Part shown: positions 53,043-63,291 of the stretch, one piece after another
How the letters are laid out: each line of letters opens with the position of its first letter
Numbering within the stretch: position 1 is the stretch's first letter
Assembly (NCBI GenBank): GCA_977006965.1
Contig: OZ345365.1
Location: 1,736,001-1,800,000 of the forward strand
Direction: 5' to 3'
From: Phymatolithon calcareum
Lineage: Eukaryota > Rhodophyta > Florideophyceae > Hapalidiales
DNA: 64,000 bases
Translations under genes and position numbers: made by a program
Notes under the pieces: model-generated
Seen by the model: the letters and a program-made list of their open reading frames with translations, nothing else
Database searches by the model: none
What the model was told of the DNA's origin: nothing

Positions 53043-54639
53043 ATAAGTTTTTCCTATGGTAGTACCAGGGGAAAGTCCCCTGGTAGTGTTTGAATCTGTC
53101 AGAACATCCAGCAGATCTATTGACACATGATGTGCTTCCAGGACACTGGAACTGCGTTCCACTCTGCCCCTCCGGGCCAATACTGAATGAGATTGGATAG
53201 AATTGCATACGCTTAGGTGCTGTTTGTTCCTGGCAGTTTGCAAATCTTGCATGTCCATAATAAAGCACAAGACCATTCCATAGTTTGGGGGATCGCCTTT
53301 GAAAAAACAGACAGTGAGAAGACTGTTGAAAACGATTTTGGTCCTAATCGCCTTTATATTCTTTTTTAAAAAATAGATTGTTCTCCCGAATCAGCCATTT
53401 CTGACGCAAAGCGGTGCCCAAGGCAGCAATTTTGAGATTAGGAAATTGCTCTCACAAAGAAGACATTAATGTGAAGCTGATTTATCGGACTTTTCGGAAT
53501 ACTTCTATCTTATACGGAGCTGATCAATGGTTTAATCTTTAAATTGATCCTCGAAATAAGAATATCCACACTTTCCCAGATATGAAGTACATGGCCATAT
53601 ATAGGATTCGCCTAAATTTATCAATTTTTAAGGTGAATGGAATACTCGATTTGAGAATAATTTCTCAAACTCTGGCCTCGGCACATAATTGAAAATTGTT
53701 TAATTTTTATACTGGACCGACGCACAGCGCATGTTGTCCATATGTATACGAGTGGAATATACTTAACCTGTCCTTACTCCAGCTCACTATTTTTTGATGG
53801 AAAAATCAGTAATTCTCCACTGGGGGTTGCGGGAAAATACGTAAAATTAGGAAAATGTCACATTTCAGGTTTCTATTCGACCCAAATGTACAGTATGGCA
53901 AAGTTGAAACAGCAGTTTCCGAAATCTAATAGAATTGAGAAATCATACCATCTAGACAGTATGATTTCGGACTGAAATCTGATGCGTGCAAAAATCGCCC
54001 TGTGATTGGGCGACATTCAAAAACGCGTTCGTAATGAGATTCCGGAATCCGCATTTGAAATAAATGTTCACACATTCCACAAAACGAGCAGATTCTGAAG
54101 ACTTTAACAGCTCCTAACTGGACAGAAAGTTAAAGAATTCAATATTTCACTGCACTTTCTGAAAGATACCGCTATGGAGATTTAGAACATGCAAAAAAAA
54201 ATTGCAAAAAGCTCATCATATGTGGACGTGTTTTAGGTTCGTGTTTTGCAAAACACGTCGAAATTGGGCGATTCCGCCCTTCTTTCCGGGCGCCTACCGG
54301 GGAGCTCAATTGCATTTGTCGGAAACTTTTTGCGCTCAGCGGTAGCTCATACCCATACCTCGCTTTGGACAGCGCGGTTCTTCCCTAGGGTCGTTGAGCG
54401 CTGCGCAATCAACGAATCCGTTTTTCAGAACATGCGCACTATTTTTGCGACAGAATCTGTCTGAAAAGAATCTGCGTTTGAATTCATGTTACGTGCCTCG
54501 GTCAGATTTGAAATCTTTCGACCAGTCAGCGACCAAAAAACTATTTGTCGCCCTGATGAAGAACGTATGAAAGATGTATGTAGTTTAGACATCATCTGCA
54601 CATCAGCATGACAGCCGGCTTACAATATGATACAAACAA
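53043..54639. other. AT-rich stretch without a supported gene
   Basis: No gene seen. An 18-bp palindrome CGTGTTTTGCAAAACACG lies at 54240-54257. Confidence 0.5.
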
Positions 54640-56890
54640 ACAGCTGCGCTTATTTTTGGAATGAGAAGGAATCTGCTGATTACGCATTTTCCCGCCACCC
54701 CCTGCTTCATAGAAATTATCTCTTTGCCGCCTCGAACAGCGCAACATACTCCACCTCCGTATATGAAAGTGCGACACAGTTCTGCTTCACTGATTTCCAA
54801 GTGATACAGGCTCCACATAACCGGACGTTGTGCGTCTGTCTGATCGGTCGTCAGCCCAGTTGCTGTCGCAGTACGCCACTACTGCTTTAGGGGGACACCG
54901 GAAGCCACGCCAAGGCATAATCTCTACGATGCTGTACCCTTCAGAAAGCGAAGGACGCGTTTCACGGCCTCACAGGGCTTAGGCCGTGGCTTTGAAAAAA
55001 AGCGCGAAAGGAGACCCACTGCATGCGCAATGTCCGGTGCAAGAAAAAACAAGACAGCTCACAGTCTCACGGTGTGGAACAGCGTCCATTTCTATCGGTC
55101 TCATCGTATCGAGTCCCAGAGAAACCTTCTTCCAACGGTGTCGTCATAGGTTTCGTATCTAACATACTAAATCGTTCCAGCTCCTTAGCCACGTTTATCT
55201 CTTGAGACAGAATGACTTTCCGGGCACCGTTTTCACATAATAAAATTAAATTCCGAGATAATAGTTCCGGGATCCCAAATCCGAAATCTCACAATTTCAT
55301 CGAAGATCCTCCCTCGCCGCGTGCACTTCGGTAGAACATTTGCTCACTATGAGTAGATCATCGACATAGAGCAGAATCATTACATCAGACTGCGAGATTC
55401 TGCCCTTTATGTAGAGTTTCTGCACGGACGGCACGCGCTCAAATCCCAGACTTCCGAAAGTGGATTTAGTTTTGAAGTTTTAGGTGCCTGTTTGAGTCCA
55501 CAGATGCTTTTACATAGCTTTTACAAGGTCTCAGAGTTATGGCCTTGAAGAGTGTAGCCGTCCGGAAGTGTCATGAGCACTTTCTTATCTTTGTCGCCAT
55601 GTAAGAACGCTGTCTTTACGTCCGCCTGATGGACGTGTTCGCCAGCCGATACGACGAGCAAGATCAGGATGTATACGGAGTCGAAATCGTCGACAGGTTC
55701 ATAATTGTCCTCATAATCAGCGCTGTACCGCTGCTACCAGCAGTGCGCTACCATGTGCACTTTTTACAGTCCAACATCACCGTTTGCAGAGAACCTTTTC
55801 TTGAATACATACTTCGAAGTCAGTGCTGTTCTTCCTGGTGCACACATTTCCAGTTTCAAGGTACCCATTGAGTTTATAGATCGCATCTCTTCCTCCAGCC
55901 CAGCGCGCCAGCAGTCACCGTCAGGCTGTTTCATCGCGTCGGCAAGAGTTTGTGGATCTTCAACGGCTGCTGCTGCTGTAGCGCAACGAACGGTCGAGGC
56001 CGAGGAGGTGTAGGGATCATTGCGAATCTCCACTGCGGTCAGTAGACATTCGATCCAAAACCGTCCAAGTAGACCGGCGTTACTCAACATGCTGCGAACA
56101 GTCTCCATGAGGTTCCTGTTCGCCCTTTCCTCCCCACAGTTCTCATCAGGCGTGTATGTAGAACTGAAGTTCGACTCAGTGCCGTTCTGCTCAAATATTT
56201 TCGCAACACAGCCGTACTCCTCTCAACGGTTACTTCATTTGGACTCCTGGCTGACTCTCCATCCACTTGATAGCCTTCAGCAACTCTGGAGCGTATTCTC
56301 CCTTGGTCCGAATTGATTACACTTAGACGAATCCAGACGCTTCATAAATGGAAGTTACGAAATTGCGTGAACCATCGAGGGAAACAGTCTGCATTGGACC
56401 AGATATATCTGAGTGGATTACTTTTGGCAACAGATTTGACCTGGACAACATGGTTCCACGGGCCATCTTCCCGGTAATGCACGGCTTGCAGTTCCGTTCC
56501 TGCGTGATTCTGACATTCTGGTCCAATCCTTTCACAATCTCTTCTCTCGCCATTCTCTCGATAACTTTCCTATCGACATGACCGAGACTGTGATGTCAGA
56601 GCTCGATACTGGGAACGGTGGGAATGCTTGCGACGTTCGCAAGTTAAGTACTGTGTAGACATTTTTGTACCGCTCGTGCAGCCCATCTCACATCTTTCGA
56701 GGGTTCTTCTTGGCCTTGAGAACATTTCTGCAGCGGCTTGTCACCGAGGCCACGCAAGAGACCCAAACAGGATTTACCCGCCTCCATCTTTTCAGCTTCA
56801 GCACTGAAAAGACTGGATTCGGCCTTGCAAACATCGCAAAAGCGCGTAGTCTTATGAACAGCATCAAGATATGAATTTACAACATCTGTC
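54640..56890 (-). pseudogene. Ty1/copia-type retrotransposon pol relic
   Basis: Read on the minus strand the domains appear in copia order, in several frames. GAG-pre-integrase: HHSLGHVDRKVIERM with a stop where Trp is expected (near 56590), then NCKPCITGKM. Start of integrase: VIHSDISGPMQTVSLDGSRN. End of integrase: ENCGEERANRNLMETVRSML. Reverse transcriptase: AGLEEEMRSINSMGTLKLEM, TALTSKYVFKKRFSANGDV, QADVKTAFLHGDKDKKVLMT, CKSICGLKQAP and catalytic MILLYVDDLLIVSK (55348-55368 core). RNase H: AYCDSNWADDRSDRRTTSGY and KQNCVALSYTEVEYVALFEA (near 54640-54890). Stops and shifts show it is dead. No LTRs of its own were located. Confidence 0.88.
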
Positions 56891-57305
56891 ACGGCCCAAA
56901 CATGAGGCTACAAAGGCGTTCAATGCAGAACGATATTGCAGTTCGATGCTGAGCATGTTAATGCGCGTTTTTGCGATTCTTCCAGCTCCGGAGGCGCCAA
57001 TATGGACATTTGTGAGACAGTGCCCTCGCGCTCGTTCTGGGGGAGTAGGGTCAGCGACTTGGTTCCTGGGAAGAGCGTGCTGGTGTTGTGCGTGCTCATG
57101 TACGCGATTCCTTGCTTTTTTCAAGATGACGTATTTGCAGCGATGCAACTGTCCTGCGACTTGGATGTGCAGCATTGCCACTGCCGGGTTCTGCATCGTG
57201 TGTGTGTGCACAAGGTGTCAGTTTGGACGGATTGACATCCCTTCCGTTTTGGGAATATACAAAATTTTCAATCCGATTCCGTATTGACAGATGAAGCCCG
57301 ACCAG
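56891..57305. other. Spacer, nothing recognised
   Basis: Short frames only. Confidence 0.4.
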
Positions 57306-57318
57306 CCCTGAACTGTGC

Positions 57319-57509
57319 GGCGTCATCGAAGATGAGTACAGAAATTGAGTTTGAGTGCAAGAGACTTACAGGAGCTCTTGTTGGGAGAGAATTACGAATC
57401 AAGAACGTTTTGAGCAGCCAGATGACTATAGCGTAGAGATTATGCAAGAGCTGCCCCGTTACTCCAAGGTGAGGCTTTGGGAGCTCTCAAAAATAAAATC
57501 ATCAAATAT
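57319..57509 (+). mobile_element. 5'-truncated retrocopy, 191 bp, with 13-bp target duplication
   Basis: Perfect direct repeats CCCTGAACTGTGC at 57306-57318 and 57510-57522 delimit it. It matches the last 190 bases of the sequences at 46872 (minus) and 60076 (minus), starts inside them and stops at the same end, CATCAAATAT. AATAAA at 57492-57497 lies 12 bases before the end. Confidence 0.88.
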
Positions 57510-57522
57510 CCCTGAACTGTGC

Positions 57523-57858
57523 CACGCATTTGTCGAATTTTTCGGGTCAGCCTCCGCTTCCAAAAAATTAGAATCTTAAATATTAGTTATTTTTTGCACA
57601 TTCTCAATCGGATTTGCTGGTACTGTACGCTTCCAAAAAATCCGCGGATTTAGCTCCGCGCGCGATTAAGTTAATTACAGTCCCCGAAGTTGGATTGCAG
57701 ACACGTGGACGACATGAAAGATGGACATGCCCGACGGCTCATATTAAAAATTAATTTTATGGTATCGAATCGCACATAATACAAAAGTAAGTGACAGAGT
57801 TGGAGAGCTCTAAACTGGCGTCATCGCATTCAGCTGCGCAAAATAGTGTTACTGTCGA
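57523..57858. other. Spacer, nothing recognised
   Basis: No coding or repeat signal seen. Confidence 0.4.
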
Positions 57859-58503
57859 GAAAACTCTACCAAACGCGGTAGAATAGGTCAGGCACCTCAG
57901 GACGATTATTCTCGGTGCCTCGCTCGCAGAACCGGCGCATGGCGGCACAGTGGTATTGCGGGCCGTACGCGTGAACTGCTACTTGAGCGTGTGGCGCTTC
58001 CCAGACGTACTCGGTTACGGGGGGAGACGGTGTGTGAAGTAGGATGGGTGTACTTGTACTTGATTCCGACTTGCCGAACTATTCTAGCTTATACAATATC
58101 AATCTACAGGGGGAGCTCGAGACTGATTTGGCTTAGACTGTCGTCTATTGCAGACAGTGAACCGCACGCAAATCGAGATGCTTCGGTTCGCAACGTATGC
58201 GTGTCGTTAGGTGCCAGCAATGTAGTGTAAGCTTTGCAGATAGTCTGGAAAGCTGTGCTAGGTGTTCTGCACAGAGAGCTCTTGTTTCGGTTAGGTCTTC
58301 TGCAGGCTATTGTCAGTACGCAACCGACAATATTGTTTGTCTTCTCGTCTTGAACGTCAATCACGGGTGATCGTTTCTTGACCGTTGACTGTCTCGATGA
58401 GTGTGTGCCAGATGAACGGTTCATATGTCGAGCGAGCACTGTCTGCCTGGCTGACGATCGATGAGAGATGATAGGTACTTCTCGCATGATCGAATCTGCG
58501 ACA
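57859..58503 (+). mobile_element. 3' end of an LTR retrotransposon: pol tail, polypurine tract, LTR (left copy)
   Basis: Bases 57859-58030 match 62405-62578 and encode SLAEPAHGGTVVLRAVRVNC-like sequence ending GYGGRRCVK. A polypurine tract GGGGGGAGACGG directly precedes TGTGTGAAGTAGGATGGG at 58031. The following 473 bp run to CTGCGACA at 58503, giving a TG...CA LTR that contains an imperfect ATTGTCxGT...ACCGACAAT hairpin. No 5' part of the element is present. Confidence 0.75.
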
Positions 58504-59103
58504 ATTACGGACAGTTTTTTCTTCAGAAACTCAATTACGGACAGCTAACAAAAAGATCACCTCAACATTAAACGGAAAGTCACTAGTTCCTCAAAATGCG
58601 TCCTTCACGCTTTATGACGTCAACACATCTCTTCGGCATTGATGTATTCAGCTTTTAATAGTCGAATATTCGATATTGCTCAAAAAAACTAACGACCCCT
58701 TCTTTAAGCTCTTCCATGCTTTTAAACTACCGAAAACCGTTGTAAACTTCCAGGACGAGGGTGCCTAATGCACCATTGGTGTATAGAGCTATTTTCAGGG
58801 CTGCCTTGGAACGCAAAAGAGCACCAACATGGAGTGCGATGATGGCTGTGGAAGACGTCATCGCGATTCGCAGCGTGTCGAGCACGTCTGAAGGCCGATT
58901 AATATTTTCAGATCTTTTCTGCGACAATCAATTCGTATTGTCATCATGCTCGAATTCATTGGAACACTTGTCGTCCTGGGAAACTTTTAACTAAAGTGTT
59001 CTTTTGAACTTGATCTGAAAAATCTAGATTTGTAGCCAGAGGCTGCCCCACCTGCCTCGTGCAGACCTACATTATTGCTTGCGCCGTCTTACCTCTAATT
59101 GCT
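58504..59103. other. Upstream region of the large Sel1 gene
   Basis: No gene recognised between the LTR end and the Sel1 start. Confidence 0.45.
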
Positions 59104-62100
59104 ATGGGCAATCTCGGAAGCGCCCTACACAATGATCCAAACAGTACACGAGCAGACTTGAATAACTCCGTCTCATCACCTGGACATGAAATCCAGGAAC
59201 GTGGCACCAATGTTGAAAATCGCGCACCAGAAGACCCTCGTCGTGCCATAGATCTGTACACTCGCGCAATCGACGAACAGGGGGATGTGGAGTCCATGAA
59301 CAGATTGGCGCTCTTGTTTCAGCATGGTGCGGACGGTGTACCTGTGGATATCCCTCGCGCAGTTGCGCTGTATACTTCGGCCGTCGAAGGAGGACACGGA
59401 GAGGCGATGAACAACCTCGGAATGTTGCTTCAGGATGGAACTGAAGGAGTACCGGCAGACCCGCGCCGCGCCGTAGCGCTCTATAGTTGTGCCATTGAAG
59501 AAGACGAGAATGTTAACGCCATGCTCAACTTGGGGAATCTACTCCAAGATGGCGCGGACGGTGTTGCGGCAGATCCAGTTTGTGCTACTGAACTATACAT
59601 CCGGGCAATTGATGAGGCGGCAAACGTGTGCGCAATGGAAAGCCTGGCAGATTTGCTGATAAGTGGAGCAGAAGGAGTACCAGCGGACCCGCGTCGGGCT
59701 CTGACACTGTACAATCGTGCCATCGAGGATTACGGGCATGTGCCTGCCATGACCAAGTTGGGTAGCTTGCTCCAAGATGGTGCAGAGGGTGTCCCAGCAC
59801 ATCCGCTCAGTTCTATTGAACTATACACGCGAGCAATTGATGAGGGCGCAAGCGTGGTGGCCATGCACAAATTGGCAATGTTGATTGAGGACGGAGCAGA
59901 AGGAGTACCGGCAGACACGGTTCGTGCGGTGGAGCTGTATAATCGTGCTATCGAAGAAGGTAGATATGTTCCTGCCATGTACAACCTTGGGCTCGTACTC
60001 CAATATGGTGCGGACAATATTTCGGCAGATCCTGCTGCTGCTCTTGAGCTATACAGACGGGCAGTTGATGAAGGATATTTGATGATTTTATTTTTGAGAG
60101 CTCCCAAAGCCTCACCTTGGAGTAACGGGGCAGCTCTTGCATAATCTCTACGCTATAGTCATCTGGCTGCTCAAAACGTTCTTGATTCGTAATTCTCTCC
60201 CAACAAGAGCTCCGGTAAGTCTCTTGCACTCAAACTCAATTTCTGTACTCATCTTCGATGACGCTAGAGTACGTTGTAAGGCGACTAGTTAGACCACCGC
60301 GGCAATCCCACAGTACGCACCCAACACTGATTTCCTCCAAAGGGGTGCTCGGTTGAATGTCAACCTTAGGCACCTTAAACGTGTTGTTCTTTCTCCTATG
60401 TAAAGGATCCCTGGTAGCTTGCCTTCAATAGGAATCTTCATTGACCTGCCTTCTTCTTCCTTTTCCCATACCTTAATTGTTTCTTCTCTCCTCGTCTTCT
60501 TCGTGACAGATCTCTCCTGGGACAGGAGCAGACGTAGCTGCCATGGGTACCATGGCAGATTTGCTGATTTTTGGAGATGAAGGAGTACCGGCAGATCCTA
60601 TTCGTGCTATGGAGCTCTACAATCGTGCCGTAGAGGAAGGTGATAATGTTGAAGTCATCACCCGCTTCGCCTTTGTGCTGGAACACGGTGCAGAGGGTAT
60701 TCCGCCAGACCCGATTCGTGCTTACACGCTATATGAACGAGCAATTGATGAGGGCGCAAACGTGGATGCAATGATAAACATGGCAAATCTGCTTCAAGAG
60801 GGAGCTGAAGGAGTACCGGCAGACCTGGCTCGAGTGGTGGAGCTCTATATTCGAGCCGTCGAGGAAGGCCAGAATGCTTACGCTATGAACGCCTTGGGGC
60901 TCATACTTGAACACGGTGCGGAGAGCATTCCACCAGATCCGATTCGTGCTCATAAGCTATATGAACGAGCAATTGATGAGTGCGCAAGCGTAGTCGCAAT
61001 GACCAACCTGGCAGTTCTGCTTGTAAAAGGAGCTGAGGGAGTACCGGCAGACCCGCGTCGAGCGATCGAGCTATACAATCGTGCCATCGCGGAAGGCCAG
61101 TATTCTGACGCTATGAACAACTTGGGGTTCTTGCTTCAACATGGCACAGACGGTGTTGCTGTCGATCCGGTTCGTGCTTTTGAACTATACACACGTGCAA
61201 TTGATGAATGCGCAAACGCAGTCGCAATGTCCAACTTGGCAAATCTGCTTGTAAACGGAGCTGACGGAGTACCGGCCGACCCGTCTCGAGCGGTCGAGCT
61301 ATATAATCGAGCCATCGCGGAAGGCGATGAGTGGTTATGCGTGTCCGCAATGACCGACCTGGCATATATGCTTAATAAGGGAGCTGAAGGAATACCGGCA
61401 GATCCTGCTCGAGCGGTCGAGCTATATAATCGAGCCGTCGAGGAAGGCGAAAACTATTGCGCTATGAACAACTTGGGGCTCTTGCTTCAATATGGTGCGG
61501 AGGGCGTTGCCGTCGATCCGGTTCGTGCTTTTGAACTATACACACGTGCAATTGATGAGGCCGCAGACGTAGTTGCAATGGCCAACCTGGCAAAGATGCT
61601 TGAGAATGGAGCTGAGGGTGTACCGGCAGACCCTATTCGATCGGTGGAGTTATATAATCGAGCCGTCGAGGAAGGCAAGGTCTATTTCGCCATGAATAAC
61701 TTTGGGCTCTTTCTTCAATATGGCGCAGAGGGTGTTCCGCCAGATCCCTTACGTGCTGCTGAGTTATATACATGTGCAATTGATGAGGACGCAAACGTGA
61801 CAGCGATGGTCAACTTCGGAACTATGTTGGAAAAAGGAGCTGAAGGAATACCAGCAGATCCAGCTCGTGCGGTGGAGCTCTATAATAGGGCCGTGGAAGA
61901 CGGAGATAATGTTGCTGCAATGATCCGATTGGGGAGTTTGCTCCAAAATGGCGCAGACGGAGTTCCGGGAGATCTATCCCGTGCCTCGCATCTCTACTCA
62001 CGTGCCGTCGAGAGGGGAAACGTAGCTGCTATTTTGAAGCTTGGACACATACTCGAGCAAGGCGGAGAAGCCGTGCAAGCAGATATGATTCGTGCTGCGG

Positions 62101-62246
62101 AACTGTATTCTCGTGCCATTGACGAGTCCGCAGATGTCAATGCAATGGTGAGCCTGGCGTTGCTGGTGAGACGAGGTGGAGACCATGCACAAGCGGACCC
62201 AACTCGGGCTATGGAGCTGATAAAGCAGGCATACTTCTCAGTGTAG
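59104..62246 (+). pseudogene. Large Sel1-like repeat gene interrupted by a retro-insertion
   Basis: The start ATG at 59104 (MGNLGSALHND) is chosen because it matches the MGNRGS start of the gene at 15976 and fits an N-myristoylation motif; the frame is open 15 codons upstream. About 22 repeats of 38 residues follow, and the end (AMVSLALLVRRGGDHAQADP ... LIKQAYFSV) matches the end of the other gene. The reading frame is broken at 60075: after AVDEG it runs into foreign DNA and stops at 60144, then resumes in another frame as GADVAAMGTMADLL from 60525. Exact removal of 452 bp would rejoin the frame and give 896 residues. Repeats 8-19 alternate between two types, so the array grew by a 228-bp (76-residue) unit. 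Both halves are otherwise free of stops, so the break is young, or the second half is used separately. Confidence 0.85.
60076..60527 (-). mobile_element. 452-bp retro-inserted fragment inside the Sel1 gene
   Basis: The insert interrupts the seventh Sel1 repeat; the 4-bp AGGA (60072-60075 and 60524-60527) is present at both junctions. On the minus strand it encodes the end of a foreign protein (ERSVTKKTRREETIKVWEKE, then MKIPIEGKLPGILYIGERTT, stop after GIAAVV), followed by an untranslated tail with AATAAA and the common end CATCAAATAT. It is the same transcript as at 46872-47638 and 57319-57509, 5'-truncated at a different place. GT...AG borders expected of an intron are absent. Confidence 0.85.
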
Positions 62247-62362
62247 AGCTTGCAAGAGCTTGGATCGTAGGGCCCATGAGTCTTGAAATATTGCAGTATA
62301 CTGTACAGTGTTGTAAAGATTTTTTGGTGAAAATTACCAGCACCCTTAACTACTGAGACCGC
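62247..62362. other. 3' flank of the Sel1 gene
   Basis: Short spacer before the composite retroposon; nothing recognised. Confidence 0.4.
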
Positions 62363-62373
62363 TTAAGCGCCCA

Positions 62374-63280
62374 CTTATTCCCTGCAAATATGACCCCCCC
62401 TGACGAAAAAACTCTAACAAACGCGGTAGATTTCGTCGGGCACCTCAAGACGATTAGTCCTGATGCCTCGCTTGCAGAACCGGCGCATGGCGGCACAGTG
62501 GTAGTGCGGGCCATATACGTGAACTGCTTATTGAACGGATGGTACCTCCCAGGTGTACTCGGTTACGGGGGGAGACAGTGTGTGAAGTAGGATGGGTGTA
62601 CTTGTACTTAATTCCAACGAGTATTCTAGCTTATATAAGATCCATCTACAGGGGGGAGCTCGAGACTGATTTGGCTTAGACTGTCGTCTATTGCAGACAG
62701 TGAACCGCACGCAATCGAGACGTTTCGGTTCGCAACGTGTGCGTGCCGCTAGGTGCTAGCAATGTATCGTAAACTTTGCCGGTAGTCTCGCGAGCTGTGC
62801 TCGGTGCTCTACACAGTGAGCTCTTGATTGGGTTAGGTCTTCTGTAGGCTATTGTCGGTACGCAACCGACAATAGTGTTTGTCTTCTCGTCTTGAACGTC
62901 AATCTCGAGTGATCGTTTCTTTACCGTTGCCTGTCTTGATGAGGGTGCGCCGGGCTGAGCACAAGTAACCGAGAGATGAATCGTTCATATGTCGAGGGAG
63001 GACTGTTTGCCTGGGTGGCGATTGATGAGGGATGATAGGTACTTTTCGCAGGATCGAATCTGCGACACCTCCCGTGACACGGGAACGTGGACTGTTGTCC
63101 CCCTTCGAGGCCCATCAGGAGACCAGAGTTGGGTTTATGTAGATCACCGAACTATGTAACACCTACTACGAGACCCTTCCCAGGACATAAGAAAACCAAA
63201 TTTTCTTGGCACTCGAAAAGCTGCCCCAAGCGTCAGCAGATGCGTTGGTAACTCTAATATAAAAATATACTTTCTTCTTT
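62374..63280 (+). mobile_element. Composite insertion: LTR-element 3' end plus TTC-tailed module
   Basis: A perfect 11-bp repeat TTAAGCGCCCA flanks the segment (62363-62373 and 63281-63291). Its last 80 bases are the TTC-family module (GCCCCAAGCGTCAGCAGATG, then TTGGTAACTC, ATATAAAAATA and TTCTTC). Its main part, 62405-63067, is a second copy of the pol tail, polypurine tract GGGGGGAGACAG and LTR seen at 57859-58503. The duplication suggests that the whole 907 bp was inserted as one unit. Confidence 0.6.
62579..63067 (+). mobile_element. LTR (right copy), about 489 bp
   Basis: Starts TGTGTGAAGTAGGATGGG and ends CTGCGACA, parallel to 58031-58503. It contains a perfect 10-bp hairpin TATTGTCGGT/ACCGACAATA (62850-62874). 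Confidence 0.75.
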
Positions 63281-63291
63281 TTAAGCGCCCA

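Noticed and set aside
60076-60527. Possible intron in the Sel1 gene
   Set aside because: The borders are not GT...AG, the sequence matches two unlinked loci with a shared polyadenylation end, and no other gene here appears to have introns.
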